A stretch of DNA of 64,000 nt from an uncultured Odoribacter sp. (GTDB lineage: Bacteria; Bacteroidota; Bacteroidia; Bacteroidales; Marinifilaceae), in assembly GCA_944321145.1 (NCBI GenBank), contig CALUKF010000005.1, positions 36,378 through 100,377 of the forward strand, given 5' to 3'. The first letter of the stretch is position 1, and each line of letters begins with the position of its first letter. This document shows, piece by piece, positions 39,976 to 49,240 of this stretch. Position numbers and translations under genes: made by a program. Below the pieces are notes generated by a model that was not told the origin of the DNA, did not search any database, and saw nothing but the letters and a program-made list of their open reading frames with translations.

Positions 39976-40779
39976 TTATCGGTAAAGGGGTATTGTAATC
40001 TCTGTGCCATCCTCTTCGCGGTAGACATCCAGTCCGTCTGCCACACGCTTGGCATTCTCTTCTTCCAGCTTGTAATGGAACCATTGGTTCATATACTCCA
40101 AATAGGGGTAATCCTCCTCGTACATCTTGTTGATGTAGTCGTTGTCCCATGCCTCGCCCGTCCACTCTATCATGAGCTGGTGTTTTACGGGACCCCACGT
40201 GCCGAAAAAGCCCTCAAGCCAAGCGGAAGGTTCTACTGCTTCAGCCGTGAAGCGGATCACGCGGTAGGAGAACTCGTCGTAGCCGGGCGCAAACGTGCCG
40301 TTGTCGTCAAAACCGAAGCAAAGGATGACTTCCTTTTTCTCCAATGACGGGTCGTTTAGCAGGATGACAGGGATAGACACCGTGTCGGCATTCGCCGGCA
40401 TGACATAGAGATGGGCAGCATCCGGGTCGTCGAATGCCACATAATGCAAACCAGCCTCAGCATTCTCCATCGTATCCTGCATAATTTGCTTCAAGGCGAT
40501 GGGACGGTCTTGATCGGAAAGGAAACCCATGGTTGATACCTTAAACCACAGCGTATCGCGTTCCGGCAGCCCTTCGTAATAGAAGGAATAGTCCGATTGG
40601 TTGTAAGTGGAGTACATGCGATCGCCAATATCGTCCGTCATGGCAACTTCGTTATCCCAATTCAGATACCAGAAGTTTAAGCGGCATTGTTCCTCGCTGT
40701 AAGGTTCCAGGTCTTTCTCGCATGCGGCAAATGCTGCCAGCATTGCCACACAAGTTAATGTATAAAATAATGATTTCAT
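39976..40779 (-). CDS. DUF4843 domain lipoprotein
   Basis: 267 residues with signal peptide and lipobox (CVAMLAAFAAC). Shared blocks with the other two copies: LWFKVSTMGFLSDQDRPIAL, NAEAGLHYVAFDDP and LEGFFGTWGPVKHQLMIEW. It begins 15 bases after the SusD stop in the same transcript. Predicted surface subunit of the SusC/SusD complex; molecular role unknown. Confidence 0.88.
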   Translation of the reverse strand: MKSLFYTLTCVAMLAAFAACEKDLEPYSEEQCRLNFWYLNWDNEVAMTDDIGDRMYSTYNQSDYSFYYEGLPERDTLWFKVSTMGFLSDQDRPIALKQIMQDTMENAEAGLHYVAFDDPDAAHLYVMPANADTVSIPVILLNDPSLEKKEVILCFGFDDNGTFAPGYDEFSYRVIRFTAEAVEPSAWLEGFFGTWGPVKHQLMIEWTGEAWDNDYINKMYEEDYPYLEYMNQWFHYKLEEENAKRVADGLDVYREEDGTEITIPLYR

Positions 40780-40794
40780 TATCGTTCCTCCTTA

Positions 40795-42282
40795 TTAAAG
40801 TTCATTTGGATTATACTCTGTTTCCGGTAACGGCAGGACGTAAGCAGTCTCTGTTGCCTCTTGCCCGTTCATGGTTGTCGCCCCCAAACGCTTGTAAGCG
40901 TAAAAGCTTTGCCCCTCGCCGAAGAACTCGCGGGGATATTCGGCGGCAATCCACGCCTTGGCTTCGTCCATAGAGGTGAAGTTTGTCACGCTGCCAATAT
41001 TTTGCTCTACGGTGTATGTCTTGTACAAGGTATTTACCTCAGACAAGTCGGTCGAGGTTTCCATGGCGATAAGGTACATCTCAGACATGCGCAACATGGG
41101 CACCAATTGGAAGTACAGCGTCTGATCTTGTGCGTCCTCGTCCCAATAATATTTTTTCAAGGCAGCATAGGCATTTGCTGCACTTGATGAGGCGACCCGT
41201 CTGTTCCACCAATTGCTGTAACGGTTGGAAGAGGTATTGACACCTTCATATAAAGCGTTCAACCTGTCTAAGGTTAAAACCAAGCAATTGTCGCCATAGC
41301 GCGCATTTTCTACATCACCCAACAGGAAATCTTCCGTTTCGCTCATGATGTCATACTTGCTCAAATAGAACAGGCATTCATTGGGCAGGACTTTGTAACC
41401 GGCTGAAAAGTCCTCCAGCCCGCTCAGTTCCATGACGGGCGCGCCGTCCACGCCTTTGGCATCAATGACCTCCTTGGCAAGGCGGTAAGCATCCGTCGTT
41501 TCACCAAGGTAGAGGTGCACCCGTGCCTGCAAGGCTTTCACTGCCCAATAGTTCAGCCGTGACTGGCGGAAAAGCATGTGGTCGTCCGGCACCTCGGCAT
41601 CCTCGTTCAGTTCTTTGAAAGTGTATTCGAATATCGGGTCGTTGTCCTTCAGCAGTTCTTCTGCTTGGGCAAGGTCGTCTTTCAAGCGGGTAGTATAGTC
41701 TGTAAAACTGTAATAAGCGGGCATTTCGTAGATGGAGGTTATGTAGGAATAGGGCAATTGCACTTGTTGCGTGCCTCCCGCGGGCATCTGCCCGAACAGG
41801 CGCAACACGTCGAACTGGCAATAAGCGCGGATGGCGTATGCCTCGCCCTTGACCGTTGCGAGAGCCGTTTTGTCTGTAAAGACATCTGCTTTTTCATCCG
41901 CATACTTGATGACCATGTTTGCCTGCGCAATCACGTTGAACAGGGCGGAGTACATGGCTTGGATGGCATCCCGGGCGTTGTCGCCGGTATAGTTGTGCCG
42001 TTGCAATTCGAAATCGCCCAAACGCGAATCGCTGACCTCGGCACTTTCTTCCGGCATATACCAAACGCCCGTCAAAGCCTCAATGTTGGATATGCTCAGG
42101 CGCTCGCCGTAAGCGTCAGTGCCTGCCATGGACATGTAGCATCCCACCAGCGCGTCATAGAATCCGTTGGTGGAGGAGAACTGGTCTTCTTCTTTCTGCT
42201 CCGTGTCGGGACGCACGTCCAGCCAATCGTTGCACGAAGCGGCGCAGAAAGCGATAAGCAATATAAATAGTATCTGTTTCAT
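40795..42282 (-). CDS. RagB/SusD family nutrient uptake outer membrane lipoprotein
   Basis: 495 residues, complete. Lipobox in LLIAFCAASC, then NDWLDVRPDTEQKEEDQFSS, the conserved opening that leads into the TPR-like helices; later RLNYWAVKALQARVHLYLGE, MLRMSEMYLIAME and the C-terminal FFGEGQSFYAYKR. It is the lid-like substrate-binding partner of the SusC channel encoded 19 bases upstream. Ligand unknown: no hydrolase is encoded nearby. Confidence 0.96.
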   Translation of the reverse strand: MKQILFILLIAFCAASCNDWLDVRPDTEQKEEDQFSSTNGFYDALVGCYMSMAGTDAYGERLSISNIEALTGVWYMPEESAEVSDSRLGDFELQRHNYTGDNARDAIQAMYSALFNVIAQANMVIKYADEKADVFTDKTALATVKGEAYAIRAYCQFDVLRLFGQMPAGGTQQVQLPYSYITSIYEMPAYYSFTDYTTRLKDDLAQAEELLKDNDPIFEYTFKELNEDAEVPDDHMLFRQSRLNYWAVKALQARVHLYLGETTDAYRLAKEVIDAKGVDGAPVMELSGLEDFSAGYKVLPNECLFYLSKYDIMSETEDFLLGDVENARYGDNCLVLTLDRLNALYEGVNTSSNRYSNWWNRRVASSSAANAYAALKKYYWDEDAQDQTLYFQLVPMLRMSEMYLIAMETSTDLSEVNTLYKTYTVEQNIGSVTNFTSMDEAKAWIAAEYPREFFGEGQSFYAYKRLGATTMNGQEATETAYVLPLPETEYNPNEL

Positions 42283-42301
42283 GTTTCCTTATATTATAGT
42301 G

Positions 42302-45300
42302 TTAGAATAAAAATCTGATACCGCCTTGAATATTACGGGCAAACGGGTAATCAATACCGCGCTCTTGCTTGATGCTGCCCCAATGGAACAAGTCGTTTAT
42401 GTTCAAACTGAAAGTAATGGACTGTGCACCGGTGTATTTCTTTATCCAATCGCTGTCCCAACGGTATTGGAGGCTCATGGATGAAAGCTCCAGCACATTG
42501 TCCGGCATGACGAAACGGGAGGTTGCACGGGTCTCCTCATTGCTGAAGCCTTTGAAGAATGCCACGTCGCCCGGCTGCATCCAACGGTCTTCATACACGC
42601 GGCGGTCTACGTTGGAGGTGGTCAGCGTGCTGGTGGTGACCTCTACGCGGTCGACCAACGTCTGGTTATAAGTCTTGCCGCCCCAATAGTAGTAGAAGCC
42701 CAGGTTGAAGGTCAGCCCTTTCCACATTACCATGGCATTCAGGTTGCCCCGGTAGAGCGGGTCGGCAGAACCCAGGTACACTTTGTCGCTGGGATGCCAT
42801 ACATCGGTGATTTTCCCGTCGCGGGTCAAATAGATTTCCTTGCCCGTACTGGGGTCGATGCCCAAAGAACGCACGGCATAAATGGAGTTTTGCGGCTTGC
42901 CTTCATAGAAGAGGTTAGACACTTCCACGTCTTGCTTCAAATAGGCTTCGTTCTGTTCTTTGATGGCATCCGAGAGTTTGGAAATCCAGTTCTTGTCGTA
43001 AACCAGCTGCCCGCTCAACATCACATTCAACTCGCGCTCTGTGTCGCGTACGAGGTAAGCATTCAAAGACGCTTCCCAACCGCGGTTTTTCACTTCGCCG
43101 ACATTGGCAACATAGTAAGACAAACCCATGGAACGCGGCAAATCCATGTTGGAAAGCAGGTTGGAGGTCTTCTTTGTATAGAAATCGAACTCTGCCTTGA
43201 TGCGTCCCTTCCACAAGCCGATTTCCGTGCCTACGTTGAATTCATCGGTTGTCTGCCACGTCAAATCCGGATTGCCCCATTCCTGAAGGGTGGAACCCGT
43301 CCAGCTCATGTATTTGTTGCTGTTCTGGTAAGCATAGACGGTAGAAGCTCCTGAGCTTGACCCTGTCTGCGAACCGGTCTGTCCGTAAGAGGCTTTCAGG
43401 CGCAAAGTGTTAATCCAAGGATGCCCTTTCAGGAATTGTTCCTGGTGCAAGTTCCAGCCCAATCCCAAGCTCCAGAACGGCGCATATTTCTTGTTGCTCC
43501 CGAACGTTGAGCTTCCATCCACGCGGGCAGAAGCATCCACATAATAACGCCCGTCGTATGTATAGTTGACGTTACCCGTGAAACCCAGGCGGCGGGACAC
43601 GTCTTTGATGCCTGACGGCATGCCGTCTTCCTCATATCCGCGTGCATTGCCGAGGTAGTTCATGTCTTCGTTGGAAAAGCCTTCCAGCACGAAACTGTAG
43701 TTGTTTGTCTTGTCGCCTGCGATGGAATAATCCAAGCCTACGTACAATTGGTGCTTGTCGGCAAACAGTTTGCTGTAGGATAAAGTGACGTTGCCGCTGT
43801 AGCTGTTTGCGGTGCCTGTGCCGTATTCATAACGTCCTTTGCGGAAGAATCCTTCCTCCGTATTGTAGATGGCTTCGTTTTCCTCTGTCGTAAAATAAGA
43901 ATGTTCTGCCGGCAGGAAATAGTCGCTGTGGTTCGTTTGCGTGGTGATGCCAAACTGCCCACGCAGGGTCAAGCCGCTGAGGATGTTCCACTCAATGGAG
44001 AAGTTGTTGGTCAACTCTTCGTAGCCGCTTTTGTCCATGGTGTTCAGTGTGGCGTCGTATAGCGGATTGGCTTGGCTGCTTCCGTGTTCTTCGCCGTAGA
44101 AATTCTCGAAATTCTTTAACACATTCCCGTTTTCATCATAAGGCGAGCGCCACGGTTGCTGTTCCACATAGTCGCTGAACGAGCCGTAATTGCTTTCTTG
44201 CGAGCGGCTGGTGCCGTAGGAAGTGTAGTTTTTGAATGTCAGGTTTTTGATGGTGTACATCAGGGTGATGGAACCATTGAACGTGCGGCGGTAAGAGTTT
44301 TTCATCGCGCCTGCCACATTCTTGTAGTTGGTGGTTGCGCTCCAGCGGAATTGGTCGCTGCCGCCTTCCAGGCGCAAGTTGTAGTGGGAGCCTATGCCTG
44401 TGCGTATCGGTTTGTCAATCCAGTCTGTAGATACGCCGGACAAAACATCGTGCAGGCGTTCGTAGTAGATTTGCTGGTAGTCCAAATCCAATTCAGGATT
44501 CTTGTCGCTGTTGTACAACCCCAATGAGTTTTCCAACTCCAGCTTCTCCTGTGCATTCAGCAAATCATACGAGGTCAGGTCGGGCACCTCCATGTCGATG
44601 CCTACTTCGGCGTTTACCCGCAGTTTGCCGGGCTCCGGCTGTTTGGTGATGACCACGATGACGCCGTTGGAGCCGCGCGAACCGTAAATAGCCGTAGCGG
44701 CGGCATCCTTCAGGATGTTGATGCTTTCAATCTCTTCGTCGTTGTAGTCCATCAATTTTTCCAACGAAATCTCGAAGCCGTCCATGATAATCAGCGGGGT
44801 GTTTACCGCGTTGGAAGCTGATGTGTTATACTCCTCCACACTCATGGGCAAAGAGGAGTTGCCGCGGATGTTGATTTCCGGCAGGGCGTTCGGATTGCTG
44901 CCCGCCAGGTTGTTTACCCGGAAATTCAAGGAAGCGTCGATGTTTTTCAACGTTTGCAGCAAGTTCTGACCGCGGTGTACTTTGAGTTCTTCGTCCGTGA
45001 TGGAGCTGACGGAGCCGGTATAACTCTCTCTTGCCTTTTTGAAGATACCGGTTACCACCACCTCGTCCATTTCAGCCACATCCTCTTGCATCACGACGTT
45101 GATTTCCGTGCGGTCGCCCACCAGTTCCTCCCTTGCTTTCATGCCCAGCATGGAGAAAACCAGCGTATAATTGCCCTGCGGCAGGTTCAACGTGTAGTTT
45201 CCATCGATGTCGGTCGCTGCGCCCACCGTGGTGCCTTTCACCACGACAGCCACGCCCGGCAGGGGTTGTCCGGCAGCATCCGTGACCTTGCCCTTGACAA

Positions 45301-45646
45301 CGTGTTCCTCCGGCACCTGTTCGCTTGGGCGGATGACTACCATGTTGTCTACCAGGCGGAAGGAGTAGCCGAAGCCCAGCACTTGTTGCAATGCCTCTTC
45401 GAGCGTGGCGCCTTGGCAGTTCACCGTGACGCGCTGCTTGGCGTTCACCTCGTGGTTGCTGTAGAAGAAGTCCAGCTTCGTCTGGTTTTTAATTGCCTCA
45501 ATCGCTTCCTGCCGCGTGGCGTTCTTCAGGTCGAGGCTGATGCTGTACGTTTGGGCGTAAGTGCTCGCACTTACCCGCAAGATTCCTAATAGGAGCAAAA
45601 AGACGGTTAATTTCATAAACCTCCATTTTTTCTCGTAAAAACTCAT
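42302..45646 (-). CDS. SusC/RagA family TonB-dependent transducer
   Basis: 1114 residues. A long signal peptide (KLTVFLLLLGILRVSASTYAQ) precedes an STN signalling domain at about 35-110 (ISLDLKNATRQEAIEAIKNQ), a carboxypeptidase-D-like Ig domain at about 118-200 (GKVTDAAGQPLPGVAVVVKG), the plug with the TonB-box region VVTGIFKKARESYTGSV, and a 22-strand barrel. The STN domain contacts the FecR protein encoded upstream, so ligand uptake and sigma activation are linked. A start at 45616 (MKLTVF) is possible. The proteins here and at 55191 share the GIFxKxxxSYTG plug motif, marking one subfamily. Confidence 0.96.
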   Translation of the reverse strand: MSFYEKKWRFMKLTVFLLLLGILRVSASTYAQTYSISLDLKNATRQEAIEAIKNQTKLDFFYSNHEVNAKQRVTVNCQGATLEEALQQVLGFGYSFRLVDNMVVIRPSEQVPEEHVVKGKVTDAAGQPLPGVAVVVKGTTVGAATDIDGNYTLNLPQGNYTLVFSMLGMKAREELVGDRTEINVVMQEDVAEMDEVVVTGIFKKARESYTGSVSSITDEELKVHRGQNLLQTLKNIDASLNFRVNNLAGSNPNALPEINIRGNSSLPMSVEEYNTSASNAVNTPLIIMDGFEISLEKLMDYNDEEIESINILKDAAATAIYGSRGSNGVIVVITKQPEPGKLRVNAEVGIDMEVPDLTSYDLLNAQEKLELENSLGLYNSDKNPELDLDYQQIYYERLHDVLSGVSTDWIDKPIRTGIGSHYNLRLEGGSDQFRWSATTNYKNVAGAMKNSYRRTFNGSITLMYTIKNLTFKNYTSYGTSRSQESNYGSFSDYVEQQPWRSPYDENGNVLKNFENFYGEEHGSSQANPLYDATLNTMDKSGYEELTNNFSIEWNILSGLTLRGQFGITTQTNHSDYFLPAEHSYFTTEENEAIYNTEEGFFRKGRYEYGTGTANSYSGNVTLSYSKLFADKHQLYVGLDYSIAGDKTNNYSFVLEGFSNEDMNYLGNARGYEEDGMPSGIKDVSRRLGFTGNVNYTYDGRYYVDASARVDGSSTFGSNKKYAPFWSLGLGWNLHQEQFLKGHPWINTLRLKASYGQTGSQTGSSSGASTVYAYQNSNKYMSWTGSTLQEWGNPDLTWQTTDEFNVGTEIGLWKGRIKAEFDFYTKKTSNLLSNMDLPRSMGLSYYVANVGEVKNRGWEASLNAYLVRDTERELNVMLSGQLVYDKNWISKLSDAIKEQNEAYLKQDVEVSNLFYEGKPQNSIYAVRSLGIDPSTGKEIYLTRDGKITDVWHPSDKVYLGSADPLYRGNLNAMVMWKGLTFNLGFYYYWGGKTYNQTLVDRVEVTTSTLTTSNVDRRVYEDRWMQPGDVAFFKGFSNEETRATSRFVMPDNVLELSSMSLQYRWDSDWIKKYTGAQSITFSLNINDLFHWGSIKQERGIDYPFARNIQGGIRFLF

Positions 45647-45754
45647 TACTTTTGTAGTTAATTAGTTGGACAATTGCCGGGAATTTGCTGCAACTCCTTC
45701 CCGACGGTTTATAAACACTAAGGACGGCTGCCGCTGCAACGGCAGCTGTTTTTT

Positions 45755-46921
45755 TCATTCATTCAGTCTCGGGCTTGTCTTGCGGAATACTTCCACTTTG
45801 CTGTCATAGATTTTAAATTGCACGTTGGTCGTCTCTTCCAGCAGGGCGAGCACCTCTTCCAGCGAGTTGTGGCGCTTTGTCACGCCCGTGAAACGGTAGT
45901 ATTTTGCCGCCGGGTCATAGAAGTCGAACCGCACGTCGTACCATCTCTCCAGTTGCCGCACGATGGTTTCCAGCGGCATGTCGGTGAAGACGAAACGCCC
46001 CTCTTTCCAGGCGGTCACGTCCTGCAAATCTGCCGTTTCCACGGACAATTGCCCTTCGTGCACCACAGCCTGCTCGCCCGGTTCCAGGATGCACTCTCCC
46101 CGCACTCCTTCGCACGTCACCCGCACTTTGCCTTCTGCCAGCGCAGCCCGCAGGCAACCGTCGTCCCCGTAGGCGTTCACGTTGAATGCTGTCCCCAAGG
46201 CTTCGACCACCATCCCGCTTGCTTCCACGCGGAAAGGCAGGATCGTGTCCCGTGCCACCTCGAAATATGCTTCGCCTTTCAAGAACACCCGCCGCTCGTC
46301 CCCGCTGAAATTCACCGGATAACGCAGTTCCGATGCCGAATTGAGCCATACCAGGGTGCCGTCTGCCAGCTGGATTTGGAACTCGCTCGAACGGGGCACT
46401 TGCAGCACATTGTAGCGCACTTCCCCGTCCGCCGCAGCCGCCGTCCGGCGGTAGGCGATGAAGCTCGCCGTGTCCACCACGATGTCGGCATTGCCCTCGC
46501 GGAGCGTTGCTTGCTCTTGCAATTGCTGCACCTTCACAGTCTCGCCGCTTGCCAGCGTGAGCACCACCTCGCGGGGTTGCGTGACGACCACGGGCAGTGC
46601 CTTTTCCGTTGCCGGTTGCCGGAGCCACCACCAGCAGCCCACTGCCAACGGAACGGCGATAGCGGCGGCTGCCATCCACAGCCCCAGCCGCCGCACGGCT
46701 TTCTTTTGCCGCACCGTTTTTCGTTCCTCAGCCTGCATGCCTTGCTTCCCGCGGGCGATGGCTTCCTCGATTCGCGCCCACATTTTCTCGGCATCCGGCG
46801 GGCAGGCTTTCCCCCGGCATTCGTCCAAGTAGCGCAACAGGGCTTCCAGTTCCTCGTCCCGTGCGTCCTCGTTGCCTGCCAGGTATTCGTTCAATCGGTT
46901 ATATAATTCTTCTGTGCTCAT
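45755..46921 (-). CDS. FecR family anti-sigma factor
   Basis: 388 residues. A cytoplasmic N-terminal sigma-binding region (about 1-75), a membrane helix at about 80-97 (LWMAAAAIAVPLAVGCWWW), the FecR domain at about 150-260 (FQIQLADGTLVWLNSASEL, VFLKGEAYFEVARD), and a C-terminal DUF4974 domain (MPLETIVRQLERWYDVRFDF) that meets the STN domain of SusC. It passes the ligand signal to the ECF sigma factor encoded just upstream. The gap to susC is 108 bases. Confidence 0.95.
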   Translation of the reverse strand: MSTEELYNRLNEYLAGNEDARDEELEALLRYLDECRGKACPPDAEKMWARIEEAIARGKQGMQAEERKTVRQKKAVRRLGLWMAAAAIAVPLAVGCWWWLRQPATEKALPVVVTQPREVVLTLASGETVKVQQLQEQATLREGNADIVVDTASFIAYRRTAAAADGEVRYNVLQVPRSSEFQIQLADGTLVWLNSASELRYPVNFSGDERRVFLKGEAYFEVARDTILPFRVEASGMVVEALGTAFNVNAYGDDGCLRAALAEGKVRVTCEGVRGECILEPGEQAVVHEGQLSVETADLQDVTAWKEGRFVFTDMPLETIVRQLERWYDVRFDFYDPAAKYYRFTGVTKRHNSLEEVLALLEETTNVQFKIYDSKVEVFRKTSPRLNE

Positions 46922-46945
46922 CTCAAATCTTAGGTTTAAAATCGT

Positions 46946-46961
46946 CCGGCAATCTTGCCGG
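46946..46961. promoter_or_regulatory. short palindrome between the sigma and fecR genes
   Basis: CCGGCAA (46946-46952) and TTGCCGG (46955-46961) with a two-base spacer, 24 bases upstream of fecR. Possibly an operator or attenuation stem. Confidence 0.35.
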
Positions 46962-47055
46962 TTTCATCTATCAGACAGGTGAGCGCGAAAAAAGGGTGAA
47001 AGAAAAATGAAAAAAATGCAGGTCGGGACGAAAAATTTTTCTTTGCGATTCAGTG

Positions 47056-47634
47056 TCAGAATGTTTCAGTGAGCAGTATCAGGAACAGCGTCGGCAGTTC
47101 CTTGTCCTTGAATTCTGCCCGCAGCTTCGTGTAGGCGGCTTTGACTTGGGTTTTGACGGTATTGACCGACACGTCCAGGCGTTCCGCGACTTCCTTGTAT
47201 TTCAAGCCTTCGATGCAAGCCAGCACGAAGATTTCCCGGCATTTCTCCGGCAGGGAGTTGATGAACTGCCGCACCCGTTGGCGCAGGGCTTCCCGTTCCT
47301 CGTCGTCCTCTTCGTAGGGTTCGTCCGCCTCGTCGTCCCCGGCGTGCTCCTCTTCGTAACGGCGGCGCACCTCCATGGCTTCCAGGTAATTCCGGCTCCG
47401 GTTGTCCACAGCCCGCGCCAGGTAACCCGCCACCGAATCGGTAATTTCCGTCTGTTCCCGCATTTCCCAGAAGCGGATAAACACCTCCTGCACAATGTCC
47501 TCCGCTGCCGCCTTGTCCCGCACCATGCCGAAGGCGCGCCAGTACAGGGTATCCATGTATTCATGGAAAAACCATGCCAGCGCTTTCTCGTCGCCCGCCT
47601 GCATTCTCCGGTAGATGTCCAACTCGTTTTCCAT
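47056..47634 (-). CDS. ECF RNA polymerase sigma-70 factor
   Basis: 192 residues from MENELDIYRRMQAGDEKALA. Region 2 shows LYWRAFGMVRDKAAAEDIVQ followed by EVFIRFWEMRE; region 4 shows LPEKCREIFVLACIEGLKYK and the helix-turn-helix AERLDVSVNTVKTQVKAAYT. It should direct transcription of the susC operon when released by FecR. The start is the second ATG after the promoter box at 47676-47683; 47640 is the alternative, and the frame opens at 47733 beyond the promoter. Confidence 0.95.
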   Translation of the reverse strand: MENELDIYRRMQAGDEKALAWFFHEYMDTLYWRAFGMVRDKAAAEDIVQEVFIRFWEMREQTEITDSVAGYLARAVDNRSRNYLEAMEVRRRYEEEHAGDDEADEPYEEDDEEREALRQRVRQFINSLPEKCREIFVLACIEGLKYKEVAERLDVSVNTVKTQVKAAYTKLRAEFKDKELPTLFLILLTETF

Positions 47635-47675
47635 ACCCATTTGCCCGTTTGTAACCTGAAACTTAGTTTGTCGGG

Positions 47676-47683
47676 CAAAAATA
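47676..47683 (-). promoter_or_regulatory. -7 box of the second-locus sigma gene
   Basis: TATTTTTG on the minus strand, 41 bases upstream of the start at 47634. It lies back to back with the hydE promoter box. Confidence 0.5.
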
Positions 47684-47717
47684 CGCAAAATCTTCGATTT
47701 CCTGCACGGAAATGTGC

Positions 47718-47725
47718 TAACTTTG
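47718..47725 (+). promoter_or_regulatory. -7 box of hydE
   Basis: TAACTTTG, exact TAnnTTTG, 20 bases before the ATG at 47746. Confidence 0.6.
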
Positions 47726-47745
47726 CGCATCAATCCTGAAAACCT

Positions 47746-48834
47746 ATGGAAGATATCAAGGCATTATTGGATAAAAAAGATTGGACAGCCCCCGAACTCG
47801 CGGCTCTTTTGGCTTGCCGGGGGGAGGAGGAGCAGTTGTTGTTTGCCCGCAGCCGTGCGGTGCGCGATGCCACCCTGGGCAACGGAGTCTACCTGCGCGG
47901 CTTGATTGAACTCTCGAACCGCTGCGTGAAGGACTGCCTTTACTGTGGCATCCGCCGTTCCAATGTGCACGCCGTGCGTTATGCCTTGGACGGTGAGGAA
48001 ATCCTGGGGGCTGCCGTTTTTGCCCACCGCTATGGCTACGGCTCGGTGGTGCTCCAGGGCGGTGAGCGGCAGGACGAGGCTTTCGTTGCCTTTATCGAAC
48101 GGATGGTACGCGAAATCAAGCGCATAGGCGACGGCGCCTTGGGCATCACGCTTTCCCTTGGCGAACAGGCGGAGGAGACATACCGCCGTTGGCGCGAAGC
48201 CGGTGCCCACCGCTACCTGCTGCGCATCGAGACTTCCAACGAATCGCTCTACCGCCAAATCCATCCCCGCGACGCGCGGCACGACTTCCGCACCCGTCTC
48301 GAATGCCTGCATGCCTTGCGGCGTTGCGGCTACCAGGTGGGCACGGGCGTGATGATTGGTTTGCCGGGGCAAAGCCTCGAAGACCTCGCACGCGACCTCT
48401 TTTTCCTCCGCGGGATGGATATCGACATGGTAGGCATGGGTCCCTACCTGGAGCACCACGAGACTCCCCTCTGGGAGCGGCGCGGCGAACTCCTGCCCCA
48501 GACGGAACGCTTGCGTCTCGGGCTGCACATGGTCGCCTGCCTGCGCCTCCTCATGCCCGACATCAACATCGCCGCCACCACCGCCCTCCAGGCGATTGAC
48601 CCGGAGGGGCGCGAGCGTGCCCTTGCCATCGGCGCGAACGTCCTCATGCCCAACATTACCCCTCTCACCAACCGTGCCAATTACCAGCTTTATGAGAACA
48701 AGCCCGGCATGGACGAAGGCGCCGCCGCATCCACTGCCCGCCTTGTCGAGAGCGTCCGCCGCAGCGGTTGCGAAGTGCGCCTCTCTGCCTGGGGCGATTC
48801 CCTCCATTTCGCCCAACGCCAAGGGCAGCCATAA
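47746..48834 (+). CDS. hydE: [FeFe]-hydrogenase H-cluster maturase HydE (radical SAM)
   Basis: 362 residues. The radical SAM cluster motif is CVKDCLYC (Cys60, Cys64, Cys67), preceded by GLIELSNR as in HydE; later RIETSNESLYRQIHP, GYQVGTGVMIGLPGQSLEDL and MVGMGPYLEHHETP are characteristic HydE/PylB-family blocks. HydE helps build the dithiolate-bridged iron subcluster of [FeFe] hydrogenase. No hydF, hydG or hydrogenase gene is in the window. The plus strand is C-rich, as in the opposite-strand genes to its left. Array A begins right after the stop codon. Confidence 0.93.
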   Translation: MEDIKALLDKKDWTAPELAALLACRGEEEQLLFARSRAVRDATLGNGVYLRGLIELSNRCVKDCLYCGIRRSNVHAVRYALDGEEILGAAVFAHRYGYGSVVLQGGERQDEAFVAFIERMVREIKRIGDGALGITLSLGEQAEETYRRWREAGAHRYLLRIETSNESLYRQIHPRDARHDFRTRLECLHALRRCGYQVGTGVMIGLPGQSLEDLARDLFFLRGMDIDMVGMGPYLEHHETPLWERRGELLPQTERLRLGLHMVACLRLLMPDINIAATTALQAIDPEGRERALAIGANVLMPNITPLTNRANYQLYENKPGMDEGAAASTARLVESVRRSGCEVRLSAWGDSLHFAQRQGQP

Positions 48835-48835
48835 C

Positions 48836-49146
48836 CCGTCCCGTTTCCTTTTTCCCTTTCCGGCACCTGCCCCTTCGCTGTCCTGCCCCTGTGCAAGGCA
48901 GCGTCAAGGCATGTGCAAAACCCGTATTTAAGTTACATTTCAGTTACACGTAAGTTAGATTTCTGTTACAGAATATTTATATGAAAATCTATTTTTGACC
49001 TATTCTTATTATATTAAAATAGGATAATAATAGGTTTATAATAGGTTGAGAATAGGTTTATCTCTAAATGAAATGTAACTCAAGTGTAAGTTAAGTGTAA
49101 CTCAAATATAGCTTCTGACCTTGCCTTGCACGGGTGCAGGACAGCT
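48836..49146. repeat. period-11 palindromic array A
   Basis: A 24-base inverted repeat closes it: 48877-48900 (starts GCTGTCCTGC, ends TGCAAGGCA) against 49122-49145, with 22 of 24 bases complementary. Inside, 11-base units run almost without break. Left half: AGTTACATTTC (48931-48941), AGTTACACGTA (48942-48952), AGTTAGATTTC (48953-48963). Right half, same motif reversed: GAAATGTAACT (49070-49080), CAAGTGTAAGT (49081-49091), TAAGTGTAACT (49092-49102). Centre: AATAATAGGTT (49026-49036), TATAATAGGTT (49037-49047), GAGAATAGGTT (49048-49058). GC-rich units outside (48847-48890) end in CT every 11 bases. It fills most of the 406-base gap between hydE and the DUF1016 gene. Confidence 0.8.
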
Positions 49147-49178
49147 TCCGGTGTTTGGGGTAGGGACATGAAGATTGG

Positions 49179-49196
49179 GCACGGCGGATGCCGTGC
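49179..49196. repeat. small hairpin between array A and the DUF1016 gene
   Basis: GCACGGC (49179-49185) and GCCGTGC (49190-49196) with a four-base loop. No T run on either side, so termination is doubtful. Confidence 0.4.
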
Positions 49197-49240
49197 GGGG
49201 TGGGGGATTTGTTGCGTTGGACGGGAATTTGAAGCCGGCT

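Noticed and set aside
38369..47634. Polysaccharide utilisation locus.
   Set aside because: SusC and SusD are present, but no carbohydrate-active enzyme is encoded in or beside the locus.
48836..49146. CRISPR array as an explanation of the period-11 repeats.
   Set aside because: Units are 11 bases without spacers of 25-40 bases, the array is palindromic rather than direct, and no cas genes are present.
48836..49146. Replication origin or plasmid iterons as an explanation of arrays A and B.
   Set aside because: No dnaA, rep or par genes nearby, no recognisable DnaA boxes, and four such loci lie in 64 kb. The skew change fits an origin superficially but occurs more than once.
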